NCBI GenBank assembly: GCA_902799705.1
Contig: CADCBP010000027.1
Span: 1-57,573, forward strand
Direction: 5' to 3'
DNA length: 57,573 bases
Source of the DNA: an uncultured Bacteroidales bacterium
Lineage (GTDB): Bacteria > Bacteroidota > Bacteroidia > Bacteroidales > Paludibacteraceae
Shown here: piece by piece, positions 1 through 8,129 of the stretch
Position numbering within the stretch: position 1 is the first letter of the stretch
Layout of the letters: every line of letters begins with the position of its first letter
Notes under the pieces: generated by a model
Databases searched by the model: none
What the model was told of the DNA's origin: nothing
Seen by the model: only the letters and a program-made list of their open reading frames with translations
Made by a program: the position numbers and the translations under genes

Positions 1-1647
1 GATATAGCCGGTATGGCCAGCCGCTGCCACTTTGACGCGGAGATACTTGCCCATCTCAGATTCTTTCGGAGTGTATGTTAGAGTGGTTACAGCACGGCGT
101 TGCTGATGCACGCCGTCGTGCGCAGGCGCATCGGCAGGCGAATCCACTATATCCTGCCAATTAACATCATCATCGCTGATTTGCCATGTATTCTCGGTTT
201 CTGCATCTGCTATTTCGCCTGAAAGAGTAAAACCTAACTCGTTGCCCGGTATCGGTAGCGTGCTCAGCGCAACTGCTCCTGAAGTAGGAGAGTTAGATAT
301 AAATACTCTTTTCGCCGAATGACCCTCCTCATCCAAAACTTCTCCTCCGCTTATCTCTCCTCCTATAGGTGATATTAAAGAAACGTCATTTAACGTGATT
401 GTTCCACTTTTGCTATATATTGCCTTTCCTTCTGTTCCACCACCAGTAGCCGAAACAGAAACATGATTAATTACAATATCTCCCAAAGATTCTATTGCAT
501 GATAGTCGGAACTCCTAACTTCAATATCTCCGGACATCGTGATTGTTCCATATGGGGCAATAATAGCTCTACTAAGTACATCAGAAATACTAACGCTGCC
601 TCCTTCAATATTTACATTTTTATTGCTTGCATTAATGCCCATTCTACCTCCTTTGATTGTTATGTTTGCATCATGCGTGATAATATTTCCTTCGTGTGAA
701 TATAACGCAACGGGATTGCTACGAATAGGTAAAGTAATGGAAATTGTAGCGTTATTAATAGTTAAATCACCATAACACTCAAACGCATTGTCATTTGATT
801 TAGCGATAATATCTCCGGACATCGTGATTGTTCCATATGGGGCAATAATAGCTCTATTATTTACATCATAAATATTAACGCTGCCTCCTTCAATATTTAC
901 ATTTTTTGTAAAAGCATTAATGCCCATTCTACCTCCTCTGATCGTTATGTTTGCATCATGCGTGATAATATTTCCTGCGTGTGAATATAACGCAATGGGA
1001 TTGCTACGAATAGGTAAAGTAATGGAAATTGTAGCGTTATTAATAGTTAAATCACCATAACACTCCAACGCATTGTCTTTTGATTGAGCGATAATATCTC
1101 CAGTAATCGTGATTGTTCCATTTGGGGCAATAATAGCTCTATTATTTACATCATAAATATTAACGCTGCCTCCTTCAATATTTACACCTCGGCTTGCATT
1201 AATGCCTATTCTGCCTTTGCTCAATGTAATGACTCCATTAGTTGTAATAAATCCCATTGGAGCATATACCAAAATTTGATTTATTCCGGTACTAGAAATA
1301 GTTATGTTTCCCTTCAATGTAATGTTTCCGTTTTGGGAATAAACCGGAGATTCTGTAGCAAAAACATTAATAGTTTCACCAGAAATATCGATATCACCAA
1401 CGGCGTGGATGGCGTTACCATCTTGATTTTGCACCGTCAGTATGCTTTCACCATTGACAATTAACGGGTAGTCGGCTTGAATACTCTTAATGGTCTTATT
1501 CACATCCATGTATAGGTTGGTATTTCCGGTCAATACCACCTCGGCATCATCCGGCAATGTGCTGGCATCAACCGTTCCGCTGATGTTAACTGCCGCCATC
1601 ATGCATGCTGCAAACAGCACTGCAATAAAAGTAAAAATCTTTCTCAT
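1..1647 (-). CDS. Secreted beta-helix-like repeat protein, 5' part (runs off left edge)
   Basis: The frame is open for all 549 codons from the ATG at 1645-1647 to base 1, so the gene continues outside the window. The start follows a Bacteroidota promoter by about 50 nt. The N-terminus (MRKIFTFIAVLFAACMMAAV) is a signal peptide, so the product is exported. From about residue 130 to 375 the protein is built of repeated 95-residue modules rich in short Ile/Asn/Gly strands (for example VNIEGGSVNIYDVNNRAIIA), which suggests a parallel beta-helix or a DUF4353-like carbohydrate-binding repeat. The segment near the left edge (TENTWQISDDDVNWQDI) looks like an immunoglobulin-type module. The family is not recognised with certainty; a surface or secreted adhesin-like role is inferred. 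Confidence 0.75.
   Translation of the reverse strand, partial: MRKIFTFIAVLFAACMMAAVNISGTVDASTLPDDAEVVLTGNTNLYMDVNKTIKSIQADYPLIVNGESILTVQNQDGNAIHAVGDIDISGETINVFATESPVYSQNGNITLKGNITISSTGINQILVYAPMGFITTNGVITLSKGRIGINASRGVNIEGGSVNIYDVNNRAIIAPNGTITITGDIIAQSKDNALECYGDLTINNATISITLPIRSNPIALYSHAGNIITHDANITIRGGRMGINAFTKNVNIEGGSVNIYDVNNRAIIAPYGTITMSGDIIAKSNDNAFECYGDLTINNATISITLPIRSNPVALYSHEGNIITHDANITIKGGRMGINASNKNVNIEGGSVSISDVLSRAIIAPYGTITMSGDIEVRSSDYHAIESLGDIVINHVSVSATGGGTEGKAIYSKSGTITLNDVSLISPIGGEISGGEVLDEEGHSAKRVFISNSPTSGAVALSTLPIPGNELGFTLSGEIADAETENTWQISDDDVNWQDIVDSPADAPAHDGVHQQRRAVTTLTYTPKESEMGKYLRVKVAAAGHTGYI
536..1240 (-). repeat. 285-bp tandem repeats inside the secreted protein gene
   Basis: The marker ATCGTGATTGTTCCATATGG starts at 536 and again at 821, and a close variant starts at 1106, giving an exact period of 285 bp (95 codons). 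Two units are nearly identical and the third is partial. The high DNA identity points to recent duplication or gene conversion rather than old protein repeats. Confidence 0.9.
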
Positions 1648-1696
1648 GTTGTTTTATAATTTAATTAGCATAACTCAGGTTCAAACCTTCACGCTG

Positions 1697-1728
1697 CAAA
1701 GGTACGAAGATTTTTTCTAATATGCAAA
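1697..1728 (-). promoter_or_regulatory. Bacteroidota promoter for the secreted repeat protein
   Basis: On the minus strand TTTG (1725-1728) is followed after 20 nt by TACCTTTG (1697-1704). The 5' leader before the ATG is then about 45 nt. Confidence 0.8.
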
Positions 1729-1859
1729 TAAATTTTGACTTATTTATAAATTTATGCGATTTTTAGATAATTTTGAGTGGAAATTAAGAATTAAAAAGAA
1801 AGATAGAAGCAACCTATGCGGATTCAAGGGTGCTTGCTCACGCTGCCGACAGGCTATAG

Positions 1860-2147
1860 GGTAGCGGCGTACAGGGTATCAAGCCTTCTCTGTTTGGGGG
1901 CTATGAACCCAAACAGCTATCTAACGGTAAGACTTTTATGCTGGCTACGCCGGAGAAGGCACTCATCGACTTGCTATACCTCTATCCGCAGTATTCGACG
2001 GAAGAAGAAATGCGCGAATTGCGTCTGGACGAAGATTTCATGCAAAACGAGTTAGACAAGGAACGGCTGACAGAATACACCAGCCGCATTGGCAGCCCGG
2101 TACTAACCAAACGGGTGAAACTCATGCTCAAAACATACGGAATATGA
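1860..2147 (+). pseudogene. AbiEi-type antitoxin, C-terminal fragment
   Basis: The frame can be read from just after an in-frame TAG at 1857-1859 to a TGA at 2145-2147. It contains KPSLFGGYEPKQLSNGKTF followed by MLATPEKALIDLLYLYP, which resembles the C-terminal half of AbiEi-family (type IV) antitoxins, including the 'TPEKALIDLLYL' signature. The N-terminal winged-helix half is missing and there is no start codon with a promoter. The internal ATG at 1938 would give only 69 residues. It is most likely the remnant of a toxin-antitoxin pair. Confidence 0.6.
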
Positions 2148-2224
2148 TTGAGCACCTTCTCTTTGAGCCTCGCAAAAGCGAACAGATACTCCATTTCATG
2201 GAAATTCTTGTTACCGATTATTAA
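2144..2224 (+). pseudogene. 26-codon open frame overlapping the antitoxin relic
   Basis: The ATG at 2144 overlaps the antitoxin stop (ATGA), the spacing expected for the toxin gene of an AbiE operon. The frame ends after 26 codons (MIEHLLFEPRKSEQ...VTDY). It may be the 5' stump of a nucleotidyltransferase toxin, but it is too short to assign. The rest of 2225-2427 holds no gene I can support. Confidence 0.3.
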
Positions 2225-2236
2225 GATTTCAACGTG
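2214..2236 (+). repeat. Direct repeat, left copy (flanks the ATPase gene)
   Basis: CCGATTATTAAGATTTCAAC plus GTG. It recurs at 3644-3666 with two mismatches in 23 nt. The two copies bracket the AAA ATPase gene. Confidence 0.7.
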
Positions 2237-2427
2237 TTGTTCACTCTCGCCAACAGAACAGCACATATCCAAACATATAAAAACATAAACCAACGAAGCG
2301 GGCAATCTACCTTTCTCAAGCCGGTTGATATTACTCCATATCTAGTGCAAAAAACGAATAAACATAGCACTGATTGAAGAATTTTACATAAAAAATGACA
2401 CTTTGACTGAAGATTTTTACGTTTTTT

Positions 2428-2459
2428 CTTGTTGGTCTCAGAAAAAAGTAGTACCTTTG
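2428..2459 (+). promoter_or_regulatory. Promoter of the AAA ATPase
   Basis: CTTG (2428-2431), 20 nt, TACCTTTG (2452-2459). It lies inside a longer possible N-terminal extension beginning at 2403, which argues for the downstream start at 2487. Confidence 0.75.
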
Positions 2460-2486
2460 CACCGTATTTTCAAACAGATAAACGAT

Positions 2487-3623
2487 ATGCAACCTATCAA
2501 ACGGACACTTCAGGATTTAATTACAGAGCGAATGCAGCCTCAGAAAGTGATGCTACTGTTTGGCGCAAGGCGTGTCGGGAAGACGATTCTCATGCGTCAG
2601 ATAGTTGATTCATTTACAGGAAAAACATTAGTCTTGAACGGAGAAGATATAGACACACAGACACTATTGGAAAAAACATCCGTCTCCAATTACCGGCATC
2701 TGTTTGAAGGTGTTGAGCTACTGGCAATAGATGAGGCTCAGCATATTCCGCAAATAGGTTCGAAACTAAAACTAATCGTGGATGAGTTACCCGGGATCCG
2801 TGTGATAGCGACCGGTTCATCGTCCTTTAATCTTCAAAGCGAAGCGGGAGAACCGTTAGTTGGCAGGAGTTCCCAATTTCTGCTGACACCATTTTCGCAG
2901 CAGGAACTTTCAGCCGGCGAGACACCTATAGAGACGTATCGGAAATTAGAGGAGCGACTTATTTACGGCTCGTATCCGGATGTGACTTTGTTTGATACGT
3001 ACGCACAGAAACGCGAGTACCTGCAGGATATTGTAGATGCTTATCTGCTGAAAGATATATTGGCAGTGGATGGTATCAAAAACTCACAGAAGATGTATGA
3101 CTTGCTGCGTTTGATTGCTTATCAGACAGGCAGCGAGGTCTCATATGAGGAATTGGGCAAACAACTGTCCATGAGCCGCAATACAGTGGAACGGTATTTG
3201 GACTTATTACAAAAAGTGTTTGTTATTTATCGTCTGGGCGGTTTCTCCCGTAACTTGCGAAAGGAAGTAGCGAAAGCCAACAAATGGTATTTCTATGACA
3301 ATGGTATCCGAAATGCCATCATTCGCAATTTTCAACCTCTGGACGTACGTTCAGAAACAGATAGGGGAGCACTTTGGGAGAACTATATTATTTCCGAAAG
3401 ACGCAAATTAAGTCTTAATCAGCGTTTGGGCACCCAGTTCTATTTTTGGAGGACTTACGACAATCAGGAGATAGATCTGATAGAAGAAAAGGACGGTGTT
3501 TTGACAGCATACGAGATGAAAGCGGGCAAGAAACAAGCACGGGTTCCTATCGGTTTCAAGAATGCATATCCGGATACAGAGTTCTACTGCGTTAACCGCG
3601 ATAACTATTTGGATTTTATCTAA
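2487..3623 (+). CDS. AAA family ATPase with DUF4143 domain
   Basis: The 378-residue protein starts at MQPIKRTLQD, chosen because the promoter lies just upstream. It has a P-loop GARRVGKT (26-33), a Walker B IDEAQ (81-85), a sensor-like IATGSSSF (about 107-114) and a C-terminal DUF4143 region (WYFYDNGIRNAII, then a nuclease-fold-like part with QEIDLIEE and YEMKAG). The last part resembles a PD-(D/E)XK core (D-x13-20-E-x-K). Proteins of this family are common, often multicopy and scattered in Bacteroidales; their role is unknown. Near-identical 23-bp direct repeats flank it, consistent with a mobile cargo gene. Confidence 0.85.
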   Translation: MQPIKRTLQDLITERMQPQKVMLLFGARRVGKTILMRQIVDSFTGKTLVLNGEDIDTQTLLEKTSVSNYRHLFEGVELLAIDEAQHIPQIGSKLKLIVDELPGIRVIATGSSSFNLQSEAGEPLVGRSSQFLLTPFSQQELSAGETPIETYRKLEERLIYGSYPDVTLFDTYAQKREYLQDIVDAYLLKDILAVDGIKNSQKMYDLLRLIAYQTGSEVSYEELGKQLSMSRNTVERYLDLLQKVFVIYRLGGFSRNLRKEVAKANKWYFYDNGIRNAIIRNFQPLDVRSETDRGALWENYIISERRKLSLNQRLGTQFYFWRTYDNQEIDLIEEKDGVLTAYEMKAGKKQARVPIGFKNAYPDTEFYCVNRDNYLDFI

Positions 3624-3643
3624 AATAGCATCCTATATAATTG

Positions 3644-3666
3644 CCGATTAGTAAGATTTCAACATG
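3644..3666 (+). repeat. Direct repeat, right copy (flanks the ATPase gene)
   Basis: CCGATTAGTAAGATTTCAAC plus ATG, 21 of 23 identical to 2214-2236. It leads directly into an 11-nt-period tract. Confidence 0.7.
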
Positions 3667-3742
3667 GTATCTCGTTAGTGTTCTGTCGGTCTATCGTCAG
3701 GTAGGTGTCTTGGTTGTGTCTCGGTTGTGAGTCGGTGGATGA
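3666..3742 (+). repeat. 11-nt-period degenerate tandem tract
   Basis: Seven 11-nt units can be laid out (GGTATCTCGTT, AGTGTTCTGTC, GGTCTATCGTC, AGGTAGGTGTC, TTGGTTGTGTC, TCGGTTGTGAG, TCGGTGGATGA); most end in GTC in phase. Eighteen bases of it (3686-3703) recur exactly, inverted, at 26302-26319. It lies between the ATPase and the ppdK promoter. Confidence 0.7.
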
Positions 3743-3785
3743 CGCAGGCGATACAAACTATTTTTCTCAAAAAAATCCATTTTTA

Positions 3786-3817
3786 TTTGCAAATTTGAAA
3801 AATTTGTAGTACCTTTG
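3786..3817 (+). promoter_or_regulatory. Promoter of ppdK
   Basis: TTTG (3786-3789), 20 nt, TACCTTTG (3810-3817), giving a leader of about 80 nt before ppdK. Confidence 0.85.
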
Positions 3818-3901
3818 CAGCCGCAAAAGTGTGGGCTTTGGTTCACAGACATGAAAAAACACATCAGACAAACAATTACATATTCAATAACATAACACAC
3901 A

Positions 3902-6595
3902 ATGGAAAAGAAAAAAAGAGTTTACACCTTCGGTAATGGAAAAGCTGAAGGTAATGCGCAAATGCGTGAGCTCCTTGGTGGCAAGGGTGCTAACTGCGCA
4001 GAGATGAACTTGGTGGGTGTACCTGTTCCTCCTGGATTCACGATCACCACCGAAGTCTGCAATGAGTACTACCAGGTTGGTCAGGAGAAGATTGTTGAGG
4101 AACTGACCGAGGAGGTTAACGCTGCTGTTAAGCACGTAGAGGAGTTGATGAACTGCAAGTTCGGTGATCCGAAGAACCCGCTCCTTGTTTCTGTACGTTC
4201 GGGCGCACGCGCGTCGATGCCGGGTATGATGGATACCATCCTCAACCTCGGTCTGAACGATACCGTAGCAGAGGGTATGGTGGCTAAGACCAACAACCCC
4301 CACTTCGTATATGACTCCTACCGCCGTTTCGTACAGATGTACGGTGACGTCGTGCTGGGTATGAAGCCGGTGAACAAGACCGACATCGACCCGTTCGAGA
4401 AGATCATCGACGAGGTGAAAGAGATCCGCGGTATCAAGCTGGACAAGGACCTCAACGTAGATGAGTTGAAGCTCCTCGTAGCGCGTTTCAAGACCGCTAT
4501 CAAAGAGCAGACCGGCAAGGATTTCCCGGACGATCCTATCGAGCAGCTCTGGGGCGCTATCTGCGCTGTATTCCGCAGCTGGATGAACGAGCGTGCTATC
4601 CTCTACCGTAAGATGGAAGGAATTCCTGACGAGTGGGGAACTGCCGTTTCCGTAATGGCTATGGTCTTCGGTAACATGGGCGAGACCTCCGCTACCGGTG
4701 TTTGCTTCAGCCGTGACGCCGCAACGGGCGAGAACCTCTTCAACGGTGAGTACCTTGTAAACGCACAGGGCGAGGACGTGGTAGCAGGTATCCGTACCCC
4801 GCAGCAGATTACCCTCGAAGGCAGCCGCCGTTGGGCAGCGCTCCAGGGTATCAGCGAGGAAGAGCGTGCATCCAAATATCCGTCTATGGAAGAGGCTATG
4901 CCGGAGCTCTATGCCGAACTCAACACCATCCAGCAGAAGCTCGAGGACCACTACCGCGATATGCAGGATATGGAGTTCACCGTACAGGAAGGCAAACTCT
5001 GGTTCCTCCAGACCCGTAACGGCAAACGTACCGGTACTGCCATGGTGAAGATCGCTATGGACCTCGTACGCGAGGGCGTCATCAGCGAGAAAGAGGCTAT
5101 CATGCGCTGCGAGCCGCAGAAACTGGACGAACTGCTCCACCCTGTCTTCGACAAGGACGCGCTCAAGAAAGCGAAAGTCATCACACAGGGTCTGCCTGCT
5201 TCTCCGGGCGCTGCGTGCGGACAGATTGTCTTCCACGCTGACGACGCACAGGAGTGGCATGAGAACGGTCACAAAGTCATCATGGTTCGTATCGAGACCA
5301 GCCCTGAGGACCTCGCAGGTATGTCTGCAGCAGAGGGTATCCTCACTGCACGCGGCGGTATGACCAGCCACGCAGCTGTAGTAGCTCGCGGAATGGGTAA
5401 GTGCTGCGTTTCCGGCGCAGGTGCCATCCAGGTGGACTACAAAGCCAAGACGGTTAAGATTGAGGGCGTGACCTACAAAGAGGGCGATTATATCTCTCTC
5501 AACGGTTCTACCGGACAGGTTTATGCAGGTGAGATTCCAACCAAAGCTGCTGAGCTCAGCGGTGACTTCAAGGCGCTCATGGACCTCTGCGACAAATATA
5601 CACACCTGCAGGTTCGTACCAACGCTGATACGCCGCACGACGCTGCCGTAGCACGTGCCTTCGGCGCAAAGGGTATCGGTCTGACACGTACCGAGCACAT
5701 GTTCTTCGACGACCAGAAGATCATCGCTATGCGTGAGATGATTCTCGCCAAGGACAGCGAGGGCCGCGAGAAAGCACTTGCTAAACTGCTGCCGTACCAA
5801 AAGGCTGACTTCAAAGGTATCTTGGACGCTATGGACGGCCTGCCTGTGAACATCCGTCTGCTCGACCCGCCTTTGCACATGGCGAAAGAGATGGGCGTTT
5901 CCGTTGAGGAGATCCAGACCCGTGTAGCTCAGTTGGCAGAGAACAACCCGATGCTCGGTCACCGCGGCTGCCGTCTGGGTATCACCTTCCCGGAGATCAC
6001 CGCTATGCAGACCCGCGCTATCCTCTCCGCCGCTTGCGAACTGAAGAAGGAGGGCAAGAACCCGATGCCGGAGATCATGGTGCCGCTGATCGGTATCCTC
6101 TATGAGTTGAAACAACAGAAAGAGATTATCCAAAAAGTAGCTAAGGAAGTATTCGCTGAGTACGGCGTTGAGGTAGAGTTCGAGATCGGTACGATGATCG
6201 AGATCCCGCGTGCCGCGCTGACCGCAGACCGCATCGCTACCGAGGCTCAGTACTTCTCCTTCGGTACCAACGACTTGACGCAGATGACCTTCGGTTACAG
6301 CCGTGACGATATCGCTTCCTTCCTGCCGGTTTACCTGGAGAAGAAGATCCTGAAAGTCGATCCGTTCCAGGTTCTCGACCAAAACGGTGTAGGTCAGCTC
6401 ATCAAGATGGCGGTAGAGAAAGGTCGTGCCGTTCGTCCGGGACTCCGTACAGGTATCTGTGGCGAGCACGGTGGTGAGCCTTCGTCCGTTAAGTTCTGCG
6501 CCCGCGTGGGTATGAACTACGCATCCTGCTCACCCTTCCGCGTACCTATCGCCCGCCTCGCAGCAGCACAAGCAGCCGTAGAAGATGAGGAGTGA
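3902..6595 (+). CDS. ppdK: Pyruvate, phosphate dikinase
   Basis: The 897-residue protein interconverts pyruvate + ATP + Pi with PEP + AMP + PPi in the cytoplasm, a standard glycolysis/gluconeogenesis step in Bacteroidales. The N-terminal ATP-grasp domain is visible from LLGGKGANCAEM. The swivelling domain holds the phosphorylated His490 in GGMTSHAAVVARGMG, and the C-terminal TIM barrel has GLTRTEHMFF and the catalytic Cys853 in TGICGEHGGEPSS. The length is normal for the family. Its 3' end overlaps the next gene by 11 bp, so the two are probably co-transcribed. The codon-biased GC-rich sequence also leaves a long antisense open frame, which I do not regard as a gene. Confidence 0.97.
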   Translation: MEKKKRVYTFGNGKAEGNAQMRELLGGKGANCAEMNLVGVPVPPGFTITTEVCNEYYQVGQEKIVEELTEEVNAAVKHVEELMNCKFGDPKNPLLVSVRSGARASMPGMMDTILNLGLNDTVAEGMVAKTNNPHFVYDSYRRFVQMYGDVVLGMKPVNKTDIDPFEKIIDEVKEIRGIKLDKDLNVDELKLLVARFKTAIKEQTGKDFPDDPIEQLWGAICAVFRSWMNERAILYRKMEGIPDEWGTAVSVMAMVFGNMGETSATGVCFSRDAATGENLFNGEYLVNAQGEDVVAGIRTPQQITLEGSRRWAALQGISEEERASKYPSMEEAMPELYAELNTIQQKLEDHYRDMQDMEFTVQEGKLWFLQTRNGKRTGTAMVKIAMDLVREGVISEKEAIMRCEPQKLDELLHPVFDKDALKKAKVITQGLPASPGAACGQIVFHADDAQEWHENGHKVIMVRIETSPEDLAGMSAAEGILTARGGMTSHAAVVARGMGKCCVSGAGAIQVDYKAKTVKIEGVTYKEGDYISLNGSTGQVYAGEIPTKAAELSGDFKALMDLCDKYTHLQVRTNADTPHDAAVARAFGAKGIGLTRTEHMFFDDQKIIAMREMILAKDSEGREKALAKLLPYQKADFKGILDAMDGLPVNIRLLDPPLHMAKEMGVSVEEIQTRVAQLAENNPMLGHRGCRLGITFPEITAMQTRAILSAACELKKEGKNPMPEIMVPLIGILYELKQQKEIIQKVAKEVFAEYGVEVEFEIGTMIEIPRAALTADRIATEAQYFSFGTNDLTQMTFGYSRDDIASFLPVYLEKKILKVDPFQVLDQNGVGQLIKMAVEKGRAVRPGLRTGICGEHGGEPSSVKFCARVGMNYASCSPFRVPIARLAAAQAAVEDEE

Positions 6596-7388
6596 TCCTT
6601 CTATATTCGCATTAGTAACCGGTGCCTCTTCGGGCATCGGTTACGCTTTTGCGGAGCAACTGGCCAAACGCGGCTATAACCTGCTCATCGTGAGCAACGT
6701 GCCGGAGATAGAGGAGGCTGCCAAGCGGCTGAAGGACGCTGCGCTACAGGACGGTTCTACGAACCTACAGGTTGTTCCGCTGCAAATGGATCTTGGACAG
6801 CAGAGTTCCGCGCGCGAACTATATGAATACACCCGCGCGCACGGGATAGAAGTGGAGGTGCTGGTCAACAATGCCGGCGTCTATCACGACAAAGACATCC
6901 TCGACGACAGCGAAGGGTTCACGAGTCTGATCATGAACCTGCACATGTACACGCCCGCCATGCTCTGTTACCTCTTCGGCCAGGACATGCGCGCACGTCG
7001 GCACGGGTATATCCTCAATGTATGCTCCGTGACAAGCAAGATCGTGGCACAACGTCTCGGCACGTACGCTTCGACCAAATGCTTCCTGTCGGCGTTCACC
7101 CGCTCGCTGCACATCGAACTGCATCAATACGGCGTGTATGTGACGGACGTGAGTCCCGGCGCTGTAGATACAGGTCTCTTCTCTATCCCTCAATGGGTAA
7201 CAAAGGCCGGCAAATGTCTCGGCATCATCGCTTCTCCGGAGCGACTCGCGCGGAGAGGACTCTTTGCGCTCTTCCACGGATGGGCTAAAACAACAGTACC
7301 CACCATTTTCTGGAAGGTACTGTGCTTCATCATTCTGTTGATTCCAACGTGTCTTCTGCGATTAATCAGAAGACTCGGACTCTTTTGA
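6585..7388 (+). CDS. Short-chain dehydrogenase/reductase
   Basis: The 267-residue protein has the SDR nucleotide motif TGASSGIG near the N-terminus, the NNAGVY motif and the catalytic Tyr-x3-Lys in TYASTKCFL. It therefore should be an NAD(P)-dependent oxidoreductase of unknown substrate. The C-terminus (TVPTIFWKVLCFIILLIPTC) is strongly hydrophobic and may anchor the enzyme in the membrane. This is seen in long-chain and ketosphinganine-type SDRs, so a lipid substrate is possible but unproven. The start overlaps the end of ppdK, indicating translational coupling. Confidence 0.9.
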   Translation: MRSDPSIFALVTGASSGIGYAFAEQLAKRGYNLLIVSNVPEIEEAAKRLKDAALQDGSTNLQVVPLQMDLGQQSSARELYEYTRAHGIEVEVLVNNAGVYHDKDILDDSEGFTSLIMNLHMYTPAMLCYLFGQDMRARRHGYILNVCSVTSKIVAQRLGTYASTKCFLSAFTRSLHIELHQYGVYVTDVSPGAVDTGLFSIPQWVTKAGKCLGIIASPERLARRGLFALFHGWAKTTVPTIFWKVLCFIILLIPTCLLRLIRRLGLF

Positions 7389-7392
7389 ATTC

Positions 7393-7413
7393 TTAATTTT
7401 TAATTTTTAATTC
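7393..7413 (+). repeat. Heptad tract at convergent gene ends
   Basis: TTAATTT, TTAATTT, TTAATTC in succession. The last unit includes the TAA stop of the minus-strand SIMPL gene (7407-7409). It is one of the window-wide 7-nt-period tracts. Confidence 0.7.
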
Positions 7414-8093
7414 AGATAATAGTCCACCGTCGTCACGACGCGTACGTGTTTAACCCAAGGTTGGTATTGGTCACTCTCGACCGAGAACTGACCTTGGCTT
7501 GCGCGTCTGATACTTCCCAGTGAGCACTGTGCGTCATCGGCGAACTTCTGCGCCACGGCGCGGGCGTTCTGCGTAGCTTCTTCAATCATCGAAGGCTTGA
7601 GTTCCGGCAGGCCGTTGAACTGGTAATCGAGATTCCATGTCTCGGTCTTGACGATGATACCTTCTTTGAGCAAGGACGATTCTTTTCCCTGGCTCGCCAC
7701 TACGAGGTCCACCTTGTCCGTGGAGACGATGAGCGAGGTGCTGAGGGTGTACTTGAACTCCGGACGTACGCCGTAATAGCTGTCCCAGTTGTTGCTGACA
7801 GACATAGAGCCCTGACGGATGTCAGACTCCTCAAAACCCAAGGCGAGCAGATGCTGTTTGACACGTACTGTCACCTTCTCTACTTGCTCGTAAAGAGCAG
7901 GCAGGTCATTGCCGTTCCAAGCGTACGACAGCGGCCATACGGCATAATCGGCCTTCACCTCGCGGGTGCTGAGACCCTTGACACTCACTGCGCGATCTTT
8001 GTTCGCGAACTTACTGATACCGAGGTAGATAAACAATCCACCCAGACACAAACCAACGGCGATCAATGCGCCGGCAAAAATATTATTTTTCAT
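7407..8093 (-). CDS. SIMPL (DUF541) domain protein
   Basis: The 228-residue protein has an N-terminal membrane segment (FAGALIAVGLCLGGLFIYLG) followed by a periplasmic SIMPL domain, recognised from the VKGLSTREVKADYAVWPLSY start and the LGFEESDIRQGSMSVSNNW motif. The domain is known from YggE/BP26-type proteins, where channel-like oligomers and stress roles have been proposed; the function here is unknown. It lies 36 bp downstream of the Na/Pi transporter gene on the same strand and may share its transcript. Confidence 0.85.
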   Translation of the reverse strand: MKNNIFAGALIAVGLCLGGLFIYLGISKFANKDRAVSVKGLSTREVKADYAVWPLSYAWNGNDLPALYEQVEKVTVRVKQHLLALGFEESDIRQGSMSVSNNWDSYYGVRPEFKYTLSTSLIVSTDKVDLVVASQGKESSLLKEGIIVKTETWNLDYQFNGLPELKPSMIEEATQNARAVAQKFADDAQCSLGSIRRASQGQFSVESDQYQPWVKHVRVVTTVDYYLN

Positions 8094-8129
8094 AAGCTTT
8101 ATATATTTGGCTCCGGAGCCTCTCTCCGG

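Noticed and set aside
1084-1464. 126-codon open frame on the plus strand within the repeat region
   Set aside because: It is antisense to the secreted repeat protein, whose signal peptide, promoter and continuous 549-codon frame are clear.
3884-6469. 861-codon open frame antisense to ppdK
   Set aside because: It mirrors the strongly biased codon use of ppdK, has no promoter or recognisable domain, and fully overlaps a certain gene.
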